DNA of 64,000 bases from Polytrichum commune (GCA_950295325.1 OX485808.1:28602527-28666526); one strand, 5' to 3'. Numbered from the stretch's first letter, positions 12,095 to 25,644 are shown. Notes: a model not told the origin generated them from the letters alone. Numbers and translations: made by a program.

Positions 12095-13236
12095 TACGTG
12101 GATGGGATCTTTCTTGTAATAGTTGTCCTCACAACCACGTCTCGGAATTGTACGAGTTCAATATAAAGAGGAAAAAGAAAATAATAACGACAATAACAAT
12201 AAATTTTAGCATGTTCGTTGGAGTTGGGTGATATAGTTTGAGTTTCCACCTATTGTCACTCCTTCTACTCGGCACCCTAAGGTATGCGGGTGTTATTTGG
12301 TTTGTTTTTCATGTTCTCCAACTTCTACTCTTTGGATTCACACAACGAACCTCATGTTGCACTAGCAAATCTACGACGAAACATCTGCAGAAATTGGATT
12401 GAAAATTGGGCCTCCCTTGACTTAGTTACAGTTATCAGAAGTGCACGTTTGTTGACTTCTTAATTGGATACATAGGTCCTCCCAACTATGATCACTATTC
12501 AGCGTAGAGTAACTATTAAGATATGAAAACGTAGTCCAATCTCTTTTGAACATGTGTCTTTATGGTGTCTTCTCTTTATCCTCACCAAACCACATACCAA
12601 TCAAATCTAAGAGGAGTCCAATTAAGAATCGAGCCACTTAAGACCCGTCTACCTTACATAGGTACTTGGATGGGATCTTTCCCCACCGCATCCGAATGGA
12701 TGTAACTCACTAACTTCTACATGGGAGAATGCACCGGAAACCACCTTGAAAATGGCACGAGTGCAATATATACCAAGAAGGGCAAAATTACATCACTTGT
12801 TGTTTAGGGTTGCACTTTCATCGATGCTTCCACTACCAACTACCCGTGTACTTGGACGGGATCTTCCCACCAAATTCGAGTGTTATGTAAAGTTGCCCAC
12901 TTCTATGCACGGGGGCAAGTGGAATGCATCACAAGCCCATGGACTTAACATGCCCTCATACACAAATTCCAAACACGGAGTTGGTAACATTGAAAATGAG
13001 AAACATACTCATGTTGTAATGATACCGTATTCTTTATCTAACAATCGCTATGTATACATTTATATAGAAACGGCAATGTAATTGTCGTGACATTAATCAT
13101 TGAATTATGGCGTCATTTCGGTGTACGATTGTTTTAATATCACAATTTGGTAAAACGTAGACCGTGAATGACACTTGTTTGTGTTTTTGGGTCTCAACCT
13201 AACAAAGTCTTCTTAATTTGATTTGAGTTTTCGCTA

Positions 13237-13357
13237 CACTAAAATGGATATTTAGTGTTTGATACACTAAATACAAACGCATACACTAAATACCAATAAC
13301 CCTATGAGAATAAGTAATGTTAAATGTAAACTTGAACACTATATATCCTTTTGAGTG
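13237..13357. mobile_element. Small MITE, CACTAAAA family, deletion copy
   Basis: Ends CACTAAAATGGATATTTAG and (reverse complement) CACTCAAAAGGATATATAG, flanked by TA on both sides. Same family as 25278-25644 but about 245 bases shorter. Tc1/mariner-type by its TA duplication. Confidence 0.65.
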
Positions 13358-14204
13358 TATTGTTGTTGTCATTGTCACCAACATATACACTTGGATGAGA
13401 TATTTTTCCACCATATCTCAATGAATATAACTTGTTGACAAATTGTAGACGAGAATACAAAACACGTCAATTGAAATGCATCAAAAGTCCATGCCTTCAT
13501 ATCACGCGAGAAAAGGGGGTTAGGTCACCCTCCCTTATGTTTTTGTATACATGTGTGCCAACTAGGTCTTTTTATGACATTCTCTTGTGATATTTGTTTT
13601 TCATCATACCAATTACGCTTCCGGAAGTTCGTGACGTAGAATGTCATCACAAACCTCCTTGGTCATACCCTCGAGTGCATAAGGTGAATGAATGTAAACC
13701 CTACGAACCCCCCACCACATCCAAATGTCATTCATCCATTACCCGCCCCTTTTTGCTTTGAACATTACAACAAATTTACATCATCCTAGTTAACCCTTAA
13801 AGGACAATGCTGCCCCACGGGCTTGGTATTGTTTTGGGAGAATCTTGTTCAAAACTTCTACTCCATTGCACCAAATGGGGTTTTTAGAATGCCAAATCGA
13901 ACACCTTAGCAAGATATATACTTCTTTAGAATAGAGCCTATGTAAATTAATTGGTTAATCATGCTTAAAATGAATTTAAAAAAATATTTTGGGTGTGGTA
14001 TCGGGAAAGCATATGTCCTTTAAGGGTTAAAGAGTCCACTCTTGTTGTCCCCACCATCATTGTAGTACATGGCTATAAGGATCTTTCCCACCACATCCGA
14101 ATGGTCTGAGCTCCTTAACATTTGATAGTACCAAGGAGTCGGGACGAATGGACTTTCGTAAGTGGCTTAGGTTAGTGGGTCTTAAAACGGTTACTTTCTT
14201 CAAC

Positions 14205-14520
14205 TAGCCCCCTCCTCCTAGAATGTGAAACATGTGATATAGTATAAGATGGTTAGCAAAATCCAAACCAAGGCCGTAGCCACTTTCCTCAAAGATTTTG
14301 AGGCTAATATGAATATACTACAAAGATTCTCATGTGTTACTAAATGTTCATGTAAATCTCTCCCCCCCCCACCCCCAAACAATGTTGATTATTGAGCTTA
14401 GAATGGTTGATATATTTTGCGCACGTAGTTCAATCATTTTGAAACACGTGTGTTTATTGTGTCCACACTTAACCACGCATCATTTAATCAAAGGTGTCCA
14501 ATGAAGATAAGTAGCCAATT
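14205..14520 (+). repeat. Dispersed ~300-bp repeat, copy 1
   Basis: Shares an ordered set of phrases with 31,690-31,930, 34,945-35,230 and 49,805-50,020: TAGAATRTGAAACACA, a motif around AAATCCAAACCAAGGC, TTTTGGAGCTCRTATGAATA, GTTGATTATTGAGC or GTTGAGCCTAGAATGGT. No coding frame and no clear ends. Confidence 0.6.
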
Positions 14521-14885
14521 TCGGCATGTGTACCTTGTTTTTAACATGCTGAATGCATTGGGCTTGGGACTTGGGGTTTGGGGCTTCTATGTTGACTCAT
14601 CGATCGTGGATGAAAGGGTTTTGGTACAATTTTCTTATTAAAATAAACAAATACCTACAAGTTAAGGGTCATGGTTATTTTACACACGTGACCAATGACC
14701 ATGAGAAAATATGATTTGTGATTTATCATGGTCATGGTCAGCGGTTTGAAGACCAAGAGAAACCCACGTCACATTTTGAAGGCCTTGGTCAGTTGTCATA
14801 GTGCATAGTTGACTCAGACAATAAGTAGTGTTTTTAATGAAAATAATTAGCTAATTAATAAGCAATGACTACAAATGAACATCAC

Positions 14886-14916
<31 letters not shown>

Positions 14917-16993
14917 GTATGAGACAACCTATTTGGATTCTCTTGTTGCAAAATCTAGATGACCACCAAACATCATTCATTTGTTGACATGTAGGATTCC
15001 ATGTTACTTTCTTATCCATTTATGACATGCTCATCCATTGTCACTTTTATTTTGGGTGACCTTGTGTAAAATGAACTATGATGACCACTCAATTCTCAAC
15101 CAAGAAGATATTTTAGAAAGTGGTGGTCATGGTCACTAGTGTAAACTGGCACTCACTTCAATCCACTTCATTCCACTAGACAAATGCTCGGTCTTTAACT
15201 TCATTCCCGGAGTCAAACCATTATCAAGCTACAAAATAATTCCTTGAATATACACCTTCCTAGTGGATGAGTTTACATGGACGTGGACCTTGGCCCCAAG
15301 ATCGGTGCACATTACAATACAACATATTATGCTAGTGTATTCTAGCCCTCATAGGACAAAAGGTGTCCTTGGAGAAGTGAGATGACTTGAGATGGAATGC
15401 TTCATGAATCTAACATCAGTTCTATAAGAGTTCAAATATAAGAGTTCAAATATTTGGAAATGACCAAAAGATAACATCCACATGGCTAGAAATTGCATAT
15501 ATGTGTTGCAAAGAAAAATACGTTTTATGTTTCATATATATATATATACACACATACATGCTATTTATATCATGTGTTTCACTCTCTACAAACTCTAAAC
15601 CATATTCAACACAACTAGAATGCAATCATATGTGGCAACGATGACCATACTAGTGTATGTAGAAATACAACTATGTATACAAATGTATATATTTTTTTCA
15701 ATAGTTGCTCTAACTCGACACTTATGTATTAGACCGCTCCCAAAAGCACAATAATAATAATGGTACATTTGAAATAGGGGCTTAGTTGATAAGAACGGGG
15801 GCTATACCACCTTTGTAGCTTTGAAAGACATGCACAAATTTTGGAAAGCCCATTATGGGCACCTTGGGCATTTAAGAATTGCGATGTCATGTTAGACAAC
15901 ATGGATCCCTAAAAGTGAACTATACCAAACTTCTATGTGTCGACGAAGCCGGTGAAAACCATTAAAAAAAACTCAATTTTGACCACCATCCACATTGAAG
16001 TGTGCTTGTTTTTACATGGAGAACGAGAATAAATTCCCGACATAATTGTGAGGGGAAAGAGAGAGTGAAGGAGACGACACCAACCACTTGTGTTGGCGTG
16101 AGCCGGAGGGAATTGAAGTTTGAGAGGGGAATTGTTCATTTTATTATCATTTTGTGAGTCATTGTTCACATTCAATATGAGCATGGTTTTTTCAACACAC
16201 AAAACATATTGTAGGATTTTGTACCAAACTTCATAAATACCAAAGTATCTTTATTATCCAAAACATTCCTCAAAGTTTTTATTTATTCAATTTTTTTTTT
16301 GGTTGTTTGAAAGCATATAGAGTATCGGATGTTCACTTTTGCGAAGCTTAAAATGAAAAGAGGAGATAACATGAGTGCTCCAACTTGCATTTTTGACGAC
16401 AATGCACATTTGTCCCCTCGTATGTTGACCCCCAATACTCCACATAAAAGTGGGCAACCAACAACATGTAACGAGATTCCATTTCATTCAAAGCTTCGTA
16501 GACATTAGCAAAGTCCAAGGGCATACGTTCGTGTGCCGACAAAGTCGACGCCTCTCTACTTCATAACCAAAAATTGAAGTTCACATGAGCATGGAAAACG
16601 TAATTGCACAAGCATGTTGATATGGACTTGTCGTTGTTGTACTTTACATTACTTTGTTCATGATGGCACAATCTTATTATTCAAACCTTTCTCAAGGTTT
16701 TCATGTTTTTTTGGGGCCTTATTTTCATTTTTCTAGAGCATCAACACATAAAGTCCACTAAATATGGCCATGGAACATCCAAAATGGGTAAATGCAATGA
16801 TGACTACATTCCAACTTGCAAGTTAGACAACAATAACTATATAACTATCTATATACGTAACACAACTCTCTCATACACCCCCCCCCCTACTCTACATGGA
16901 AGTATTGGCCAAGAAGTTGCTTGAAGATATTCATCAGAGCTTTGCGGATCATCTACAAGCTATTTTTCCTCATTGCAACCATCAACACAATGA
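14521..16993. other. Gene-free spacer
   Basis: Only simple repeats are clear: (TA)n(TATG)n at 14,886-14,922, and ATATAT at about 15,535-15,548. A minus-strand open frame of 64 codons at 16348-16542 has ordinary amino-acid composition (contains ALNEMESRYMLLVAHFYVEY) and could be a scrap of a transposon protein, but I do not recognise it. Confidence 0.4.
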
Positions 16994-17483
16994 GGGGCGG
17001 TTTACACTATGGACCATGAAGTCGTCCCACGTAAGAGGCCTATTTTGCGTGGGACGACTTCATGGGACGACTTCCATGGTCCGAGTTACTAAAATATTAG
17101 TTTTCATGGTTCATGGGCCCTTCACTAGGTGTAAACCGAATGTGGACCATGAAGAATGACCATGCACCAAAAAGTGGAGTCATTAACTAAGTTGGAAAAA
17201 AAATCATTAAAAAAATCCAAAAAAATCATTAAAACGGCATTTTTTTGACATGGGCCCTTTTTCCTAGACCACCTCTTTTGCTTGTCCCAACGGAAAACCC
17301 GTTGGACCATGGCAGTGGATAGAGTAGGCTTAAAAAAACAATTTTGTGGACCTCAACCTCCGTGGTCACTCTGCCATTTTTTCCTTGGTGTAAACCCAAG
17401 TCATCCCGGGACGACTTCAACGTCCAATCACATCGCTTAGACGGCCATGGGACGACTTCATGGTCCATAGTGTAAACCGCCCC
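16994..17483. mobile_element. MITE of the GGTTTACAC family (490 bp)
   Basis: Near-perfect terminal inverted repeats: GGGGCGGTTTACACTATGGA at the left and its reverse complement at the right, continuing into CCATGAAGTCGTCCCA. Flanked by TGA at 16991-16993 and 17484-17486. The block TGGGACGACTTC is repeated internally in both directions. The long minus-strand frame ending at 17651 crosses the element boundary and is not a gene. Confidence 0.88.
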
Positions 17484-20400
17484 TGAGGTATGCCTTGGTT
17501 TCGTTATAGTGAAGGGCCACCACATGTAAGTATGCACAGAGGGCAAACTTCCATGTGGATTGAGGGGGGGGGGGGGGGGAGGGGGAACTATATTAGAGGG
17601 CATATTTGCGTTGTTGTCAGTTTGAAGATTGGAATGTGACCGTCGCCGCATGTGTAGGTGTAATGAGCTTCATATATTCATATTATCCAAGACGACAACA
17701 AATCGTTAAGAATAAAGGCAAAGTTTGAATAATAACAACCTGCCACAACGAAAACATTTAGTGTAAAAATACAACAATTTGAGGTCCACACCAATTTCAT
17801 GTTCACGGAGATGATTGTTTTCCAGCTCAAATGAAACTCAAAGTTCAGTTCCAGAGTAGAGAGGTGTTCAAATCCTCGTCCTCAAACTTCAAGTTCCCCT
17901 CTACAACTCTGCCAACCATCAATTCTTATCCTTCTAGAAATACCACAACACACTTCCAAGTGGAGAAGAGTCTAAATTTCATTCATCTATTGGTTTTAAT
18001 TCAACTTGACCAACACATGGAAGCGTGGCCTATGTCTTCCCCCCCCCCCCCCCCAACCAATGACCATCCATGGACCTCGTGGGATGAACTCATCCATGTG
18101 ATGTCCAATTGTCATCCATCTTTGCCCCTCCCTTGTCCTTTCGATATTGCATATAAATTATTACTCTCTTGGGCCTTAGCAATCGTCATCTTCGTCATTG
18201 CAGTACTTGGAGAGGATCTTTCCCACCACATCCAAATAGATGTAACTTGAGGAGGGCCGGTTTTTTTAATATCACAATTCAAACCATGGCCCACCTTGCA
18301 AATTTCAAGGTGCCGAGGTTGTTGCGTTTATTAGTTGATTCGACACCGAAAACAAAGACCTTAAACTAGTCTATTAATGCACATTTTGAGATCAATGAAC
18401 GGAAGAAAAAAAACCGGGCACTAGTTACGGATGAACCGGTTGAGTTTGAGAAATCATTGGTTGGCATTGTACAAGACTTCATGAAAATTACACGTCGTTC
18501 TAGAAGATTCTATGGAATATGCTTATAATTAATAAAATATTAACCAAAAGATTACAATGTGTATTTGGTTGGATTTGGAAACACTAGGATTGTGATCGAT
18601 CATGTTTAAAAATCTCCTCGTACATTGTTTGAGTGAACTGTCCAATAATAAGAACTCCAATCTCCTTTTATGGAGGTTGGGGTGAATAAAGTGTGTGTTC
18701 GTAAAATATTCATGGCGACGTCCTAAAGGACAATGACTTTGGGTGCAGTACTACTTCATCCTTTGCATGGAGTATGCACTATATTAATAAGCAATAATCA
18801 TTAATAATGACTGGTAGTTTGTAATCGTTGTGAGTGAATATTTGCTCAAGGGCGCATTGAATGTTGGGCAGTATGATATAAAGTGTATTTTGGAAGAGGA
18901 TGAAGACCATGTCATCGGCTTCAGTATGGTTGGGAGTGAAGGTTTGTGCCCTATATTTGGTTCGAGTTTGATTATTGTTTAAGTGGATATGGGTGTGAAG
19001 TGTCTTGGTATTGCTAGATGTGAATGTAGGTTGGAAGTGTGTGTCAACCAGTGGCCTATCCCTAAGCAATTGCTAGTTGAGCTAAAAGTGCTTTGTACCA
19101 TTATCAATCTTTTATTCTTGTGTTGTTTTGCAATGGGATGTGGGGGGTCGGTAGTGGGATACACATTACTTGTTTGCTAAGTTGGAGGATTTGAATCACG
19201 GTGTTAAAGTTGCAAATGGTGCGGTCTATGGTGGGTTGTGGAGGTTTGTGATGGTTTGTTTGTTTTCTAAGATTCTTTTTGTGGACTGTGGATGAACCAA
19301 CCGCAAAGGTATAAGGGGTCGAGGATGGATGAGAGGTACGCTTGTATGCAACGATTCCCTCTCTGCCGACACAACTATATCAATACATTCAATTAAGTTG
19401 TTCCACGATAATATATTGCCATTCCACACAGTTCTGAAGTTTTAGTACCACAACTAGAATATACGCTATCATGGTACATATTGTGCATAACATTATTCAA
19501 ATCCATAACAGTGTTCTGCGGGACTGACAATATTCCAACGAATATTCTTCATATTTTTCACGTTCAGTATGAATGTGGGGAATGTTTCATGGAATATTGT
19601 AAGTCCCGCATAACATTATTATGGATATGCATAATGCTATGTGGGCCACACTATTATTTTAAGAGGAAATATGTTATGTTCAATGATGGATCATATCCTT
19701 CTCATATCCATGCCTACCCCTTGAATGCAAGGCGGGCACTTTGATTTGAGTTTCTAGTCTATCACAAGCACCTAAAATTGAGTGTATAGTGAACACAAAG
19801 CATACGTTATATGGTTTCTATGATAACAACATCCACGTGGAAGGCATACCTAGCATGACATGTTTGTGCGTATGTACATTCATTGTGTAACATATATTGT
19901 AGCATGTAACATTGTAAGAAGGTGAGTGGATTGTGAAATCACTTTGGAATTTGGATCCTATAGATTGTATCACTCTAGGCATTAAAACTCAAGCAAATGT
20001 TGGGAACATGCACAAGGGGAGGACCTTCCAAAAAATAATTGTACGTTACCCTCAATCTCATGGCCTTGGGGTCACATCCTTCGTTTTTGGATAGCCCTCC
20101 CCTCAATCCCTTTCCATATACATAAACATTTTTGGAGTTGAAATTGCCTACAAGAGCACCACATACCTTAGTTTGAACTCTTAACCTCTCTACACCATTT
20201 TCGGTACTTAGTGTCACATGTGTAATAGTGTCACTTACCCTATTACAAGGCTGCACTAGGTAATGACCAAAAACTCGACCATTACTGGAACCTCGTGACA
20301 CTTGGACATTAGTGTGCTTACTAATATCATCACATTAAGATGCTCAATAATGATGTCTATGTCTAGGTTGCACAATGCTCAAATATACGAATGGGAGTGT

Positions 20401-20575
20401 TTTTAAACACATGACACTTGGCATTAGCACACTAAATGATACCTTCCTCTCACAAACTAAAACACAAAATTATCCATCTCAAGCACTCCAATGTGCTACG
20501 CTGAATACCATACTATAAATAATCACACACTTCAAAACTTATGTTTGACAAGTAACATATGTGACACACTATACT
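17484..20575. other. Gene-free spacer with homopolymer runs
   Basis: No gene recognised. A long poly-G run lies near 17,574-17,589 and a poly-C run near 18,040-18,053. A diverged copy of the GGATCTTTCCCACC repeat is at 18,205. The frames of 87-139 codons in this stretch have no recognisable domain. Confidence 0.4.
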
Positions 20576-20975
20576 AGTTATCCCAATCAATGAGGGCGAG
20601 CTTACAGTACGTGTGAGAAAATTGTGGAAGTTGAGATTAAACTTCTTCACGCTATGAAATTAGTGCCACCAAAAGATCTAGGGAGCATTATTAATCTCGG
20701 CACTATTCATTTAAAATACTATTCACAACACAACTACTCACTTAAAAAGCATCGACACTGTTCATCGACAAACATGTGTGTTTGGATATAAATTTTGCGT
20801 CACTCTACAAGCACCTTAGAGAGCACGTAGTAGTTCGCTTGAAATGCATGATTAAACAAGCATGTGTTCATGAATTTAGTGTGAATCGGTAGAAAATTTG
20901 TAACCCTCGCTAACTTCGAGGCTTGGCAAAATAGTGTGTGTTTTGGGAGTTAGTACCACGTGCACTAGTTGGGAC
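20576..20975. mobile_element. ~400-bp MITE, GTTATCCCAAT family, copy 1
   Basis: Aligns through its length with 23477-23893: shared CTTCACGCTATGAA, TTAGTGCCAYCAAAAGATC, CACTCTACAAGCACCT and GCATGTRTTCATGAATTTAG. Short inverted ends (TAGTTATCCCAATCA and its partner near 20,965). Right end approximate. Confidence 0.6.
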
Positions 20976-21259
20976 GGTGAGGGTAGTTTAGACGGTGAGC
21001 CAATAATGTCATAAACAATGTCGTGTAAGAGGAGGGGGGGGGGGGCTTATTTCGATGTTCAGTTAATTAACATGGGTGTGGTGCATGTTGTCACTGTAGT
21101 GGCATCGAATTTATTGGGAGGATTAATTTATGAAGTTACCTTATCACCCGACATACCCGAATGTGTGGAGTTTCCGTGAGCGCTTGTCTCCCTTTGGCCC
21201 TCCTCGAATCTTGTGGGGATAAGTTCAAGCAAGGATAGGATATGACATTTTATTACTTA

Positions 21260-21806
21260 GGGTCGGTTTACACCAAGGACCATGATGTCGGACCATGGAA
21301 GATGCCTTTTTATCCAGGGTCCCGGTTCTTGAGAAATCAATTTAGAAAGCTTTCAGACTTCTTAGTGGGTGTAAACTGAATCTAGACTAAGAGGAATGAC
21401 CATGCACCAAAAAGTGAATGTGTTGGTGTTTTTTTTAATATATGCTTTAAAAGGGCAACTTTGAATTGATCGTCTTCTTGTCTTTTCTTGTTTTCATCTT
21501 CTCTTTCTCGTAAAAAATTCATTTAAATTTGATTCTAACATCATTTCTATGTCATGGGCCCCTGCCTTTTTTTTCCCTTTCTACTAGAGCACCTTTTTTT
21601 GCCTCCCCCACCGCAAAACATGGTGGACCATGTGAGTGGATAATGTTGGCCTTAAAATGTGTCTTTTGGGACCTTGAACTCCATGGTCACTTTGACATTC
21701 TTGTACTTGGTATAAACCGAAGTGGACATGGGATGAGTTCAACAACCAATCGTAGATTTTAAAGGGCCTTGGGACGACTTCATGGTTCATGGTCTTAAAC
21801 AACCCC
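21260..21806. mobile_element. MITE of the GGTTTACAC family (547 bp)
   Basis: Left end GGGTCGGTTTACACCAAGG; right end reverse complement GGGGTTGTTTAAGACCATGA, then CCATGAAGTCGTCCCA as in 16994-17483. Flanked by TTA at 21257-21259 and 21807-21809. No coding capacity. Confidence 0.82.
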
Positions 21807-21809
21807 TTA

Positions 21810-23476
21810 TATGAAATTAGGGCCACTTTGCGCTAGAGCTCGAGGGCACTTAACACCCATGATACACAAATTATGTGATTGGTCAAGAAACCCTAGACAG
21901 TCCAAGTTTAGTTTATAACACTAGACCATGAGGGTCTACGGGACTAAAAGAAACTCGAATGGAGGAAAAATACGCATGGTGTCATGCATGACATCAAGTG
22001 GACAATGTTTCGTGGTCTACAAAGATATCGCGTTAGGCCCATGAAAACAAGGCGGGATTAACGCGCAAAACTACACACCGAGGCAAGCAATTCAATTGCC
22101 ATTTGTGGGCCTCCTCCATTTTGTCATGAAGTATGCAATATGAATATTTCACCAATATAATTCTATTGGCAAAGAAAGCTTATTGTATGCTCACATAAGG
22201 ATGAAACCCCTAATGTCCTATATGGACATTTGAAACCCAAACGATAAAGTTTGGAAGCATGCATGGGGATGGAAGTAGAAAACACATGTGTTTAAAAAAA
22301 TGTGGCAACTTGCAAAGGATGTGTGTTTACTAGACTTAACATCCAATTTCATGTGGTCCACACTAGTATTCATCAACCCACATTAATGACCTTGCATTTC
22401 ACAAGGTGTTAGTCGTAGAAGTGGCACGAGACACTTGCTGCTACATAACAAATCATGGAGGTCGTTCTCATGAACATGGCATAACATATTTAACGCCACA
22501 CTATATCAAATATTTATATGATTTTACATGACACCAAGGTGTTGCACCCCTAGTGTCTGAATCTTTGTAAGACCAATCTCTACTCATGTTGGGCCACCCT
22601 TGCAAAATGAATAAAGTTTACCCTCGTTGTTGTTCATTGTGGAAGGGTGAATAGACATGTGTAACTATATTGCTATAATTTGAGTCACGTTTAATCCTCA
22701 GTTTTTATTGTGCCAGCCTATTGTGTGGCCCAAGGATTAGTTGGGCATGCTAGCTACATCAGTCGCATGCCAAGTGTGTAGCCTAGGGGCAACTTTCCCC
22801 ATTTAGGTAAGGGAACTCATCCCTTAGGTTGTGTAACGTAATGTAAGGCACTTATGAGGAAAAAAGGAAGAAAAATACATAAACTTCCTCAAGGAACTGT
22901 CATTTATGATCACCAACGACTCAAGATTTGTGTGCCACCAATGCAAAATTTTCATGGTTCGCGAATGCAACATGAACACAACATACATGATAAAAATCAA
23001 TAAAAATAAAAATAAAGGTTCCCGTGTCCATATGCGACCTCTCAAAGAACAAAGTTTGCATATAAGCATTTCAAAGAAGACATGTGTGCAACTTCTACAT
23101 GGCTTGGACCATGTTGACTGTTTAAGGTTAAGACGAGTGACCCCAAAAAGACCACATTTTTTCTCAACGCATGTAAGTTAAACCTTGTTTTTATAACCTT
23201 ATGTACAAAATAAAGCCTAGGGTTGTCATTCCATTAAGCTCTTATGTTCCAACGCGATTACTAGACACCGACACATTAACACTTAGCATGATTGTATGCA
23301 CCATAAGTGCAAGGACAAGGGAATGAATGCAATTCTTCCCTACACTTAGAGGCTAGTGTGGGGCTACCTACTAGCATAGTGTCTAATGATGCGGCTCATT
23401 TATTAGCCTCCGAGTAAAGTATACGAGCCATATACAATTACACCTTTATCGAGTGGCATACGGCAAGGGTTGTACA
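21810..23476. other. Gene-free spacer
   Basis: AT-rich sequence without a recognisable gene, RNA or intact element. Small open frames at 22,824-23,181 overlap on opposite strands and show no domain. Confidence 0.4.
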
Positions 23477-23893
23477 TTAATTATCCTAATTAGCGAGGGA
23501 GGGCTATTAGTGCGTGTAAGAAATTCGTGAAGGTGATACTAAATTTCCTCACGCTATGAACTTAGTGCCATCAAAAGATCCACGAAGCATTGTTAATTCT
23601 AACACTATTCGCTGAAAACACTAATCATAGCAACATTGTTCACTGTAAGTACCGGCATTATTCATCATGGCACTGTTCACTAACATGCATGTGTTTGCAC
23701 GTGATTTTTTTGTTATCACTCTACAAGCACCTCAAGGCACACACTCCCTTTGTTTTGAAATGTATGGTAAATGAGCATGTATTCATGAATTTAGTATCAT
23801 TCAGTAAATATTTCAACCCTTTCAAATTTTGAGACGTAGGAAAAATAGTGCGTGTTTCGGAAATTAGTACCACACACACTAATTGGGATAATC
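23477..23893. mobile_element. ~400-bp MITE, GTTATCCCAAT family, copy 2
   Basis: Ends TTAATTATCCTAATTAG and (reverse complement) GGATTATCCCAATTAGTG. The interior is collinear with 20576-20975. The terminal AATTAGTG wording is shared with the shorter elements at 33645, 37221 and 52149, so these families may be related. Confidence 0.65.
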
Positions 23894-25277
23894 CTTATAT
23901 TTTAAAAATGGCCATTGAAAGACATATTCCAATGAGAATGGACTATGTGGTCAAAATACATGCCACATTCTCGACATAACTAGTTACATCAATTGGGGTG
24001 ATGTTTTTCATTATGCAGATCAAACCATGAAAAAATATATAGTTAAATACAATTAGTTAGTGCAATTGGTGTGACCCCCAAGGTTGTTTGGGGGTCCACG
24101 TGGGGTCATGACTTCTATGTTACGAAGTCTAGTACGTAGATATATGCAACTATGACACCAATTATCACAGGGGTTGCTATTTCATGAGCACCTTGACATG
24201 AACATGCTCGTGTCAGTCCCCCTCGGTTATAAGGGTGATAGGGTTTTGACCCTTGATTATAGGGGCCTAAGGATCCACGGGGAAAGGTGCCCACCAAAAA
24301 AATCTAACAACCATGAACAAAAGAATATTATTACATGCAAATTTTGATATTTAGAAATCATGGGCAGGTCTGAAAAAGTTGGTGATAGCGCTTGCTCATG
24401 CTCACATCCTAGCTTCACTCCAATTATCACCTATTAGTGCAATTTTCCATTCGAAGTTATTTGTTGCTATGAATTTTCATCAAGGTAACTTAGATTATTA
24501 GAATATAGGGCATCGGGTTGTTGGCATTACGAACGGACACTCTATTCACGCCGGCCCCTAAAAGGGACCGGAGTTTCTATCTATCTATCTATCTTATTAG
24601 AATATACATCAAGGAACTTGATATAATAACCTTACTTGGGAAAAAAATGATGCCTTTAGTGAAGCTTAAAGTCATAACAACGAGTATCTCCAAATGTCAA
24701 ACCATGCTATTAGGGTATTGATTCACTTTCATGTTCCTTGGTGAACTCATTGACACTATGGAACACTTACGATTCGGTAAGTGAGTTCATAGATCGGGGT
24801 GTGGTGCATTAAGTTGCAATGAGATACCGTCCTAATTGGGAGGCCTCGATGGAAACTACATTTGATGGAAATCGAGATTTCAACACTATTCTTTTGAGAA
24901 ATGTCGATTTTCCAAGTCTGCCGAAATCTAATTTGAAAAGAGTATATTTAACATGCGATTATAAGATTCGAAATTGCCCAAGTAGGTCGGTAGTAAGATT
25001 CCCATGGAACATTATGAAGTAGAGGGTAGATTCGAGAGGGAAGGTGTGTTCATAAGTACGTGTTTTAAGAACATCATGGGTTAGACTTAAAACACAAAAG
25101 TTAAGAATACTTAGGGGTACTTGGCTATGTACAAACTAGTAAATACACTCAACTAAAAGTGCAAATGGAGTGCAATATGCATAGTAGGAAACCAAGGAAG
25201 AGATAGATAACTGGTAAATTCAAAACCTAGTTTGCTATGACAAAGAAGAAAACAAGCCCGTTTGGACTATTAAACTA
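23894..25277. other. Gene-free spacer
   Basis: Nothing recognisable as a gene. Contains a (CTAT)n run near 24,578-24,592 and a hairpin-prone GGGTCC/GGACCC patch near 24,070-24,110. Confidence 0.4.
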
Positions 25278-25644
25278 CACTAAAAAAGCATATTTAGTGT
25301 TTGGTTATATTTAATGTTATTACCACCCCATCTTATCCTATTCAACACTAGTTATCAATTCTTTGATAAATAGTGTTAGACATAAATGTGCCACTCCTTT
25401 CCCCACTGCCACTTCTCCTCATGTGAAGCATGAATTTCATTAGACTTGCGATTTTTTCATGTCCTTATAAACACCAAATTCAGACATGTAACTTTCACAT
25501 ATTACTTTAGTTGATATATAGTGTTCGAGGTTACATTTAATGTTACTAACTTTCATAGGGTAAATGTCAATAAATTTTATTTATTGACATTTTGTGTATG
25601 CGTTCATATTTTAGTGTATCAAACACGAAATATCCTTTTTAGTG
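25278..25644. mobile_element. MITE, CACTAAAA family (367 bp)
   Basis: Left end CACTAAAAAAGCATATTTAG and reverse-complemented right end CACTAAAAAGGATATTTCG, flanked by TA (25276-25277, 25645-25646). An internal hairpin TGTCAATAAATTTTATTTATTGACA is present at about 25,566. Tc1/mariner-type inferred. Confidence 0.75.

Larger units (their letters stand above)
9700..18250. repeat. Dispersed repeat: recurring unit around GGATGGGATCTTTCCCACC
   Basis: A unit of about 100-160 bases recurs, diverged, at about 9,705, 11,038, 12,097 (interrupted by a MITE), 12,660, 12,848, 13,385, 14,080 and 18,205. Its core is GGTACTTGGATGGGATCTTT followed by CCCACCRCATCCGAATGGAT and often CTAACTTCGACATAGGAGAA. Most copies are in the same direction. 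No ORF is conserved across copies, so I read it as decayed repeat DNA rather than an exon. Confidence 0.7.

Noticed and set aside
17229-17651. 140-codon minus-strand frame with a poly-Pro stretch
   Set aside because: It crosses the right end of a MITE and a poly-G run.
20576-23893. LTRs of one retrotransposon
   Set aside because: The two ~400-bp collinear copies are direct and 2.9 kb apart, but they have inverted rather than TG/CA ends, and no gag-pol remnant or primer-binding site lies between them.
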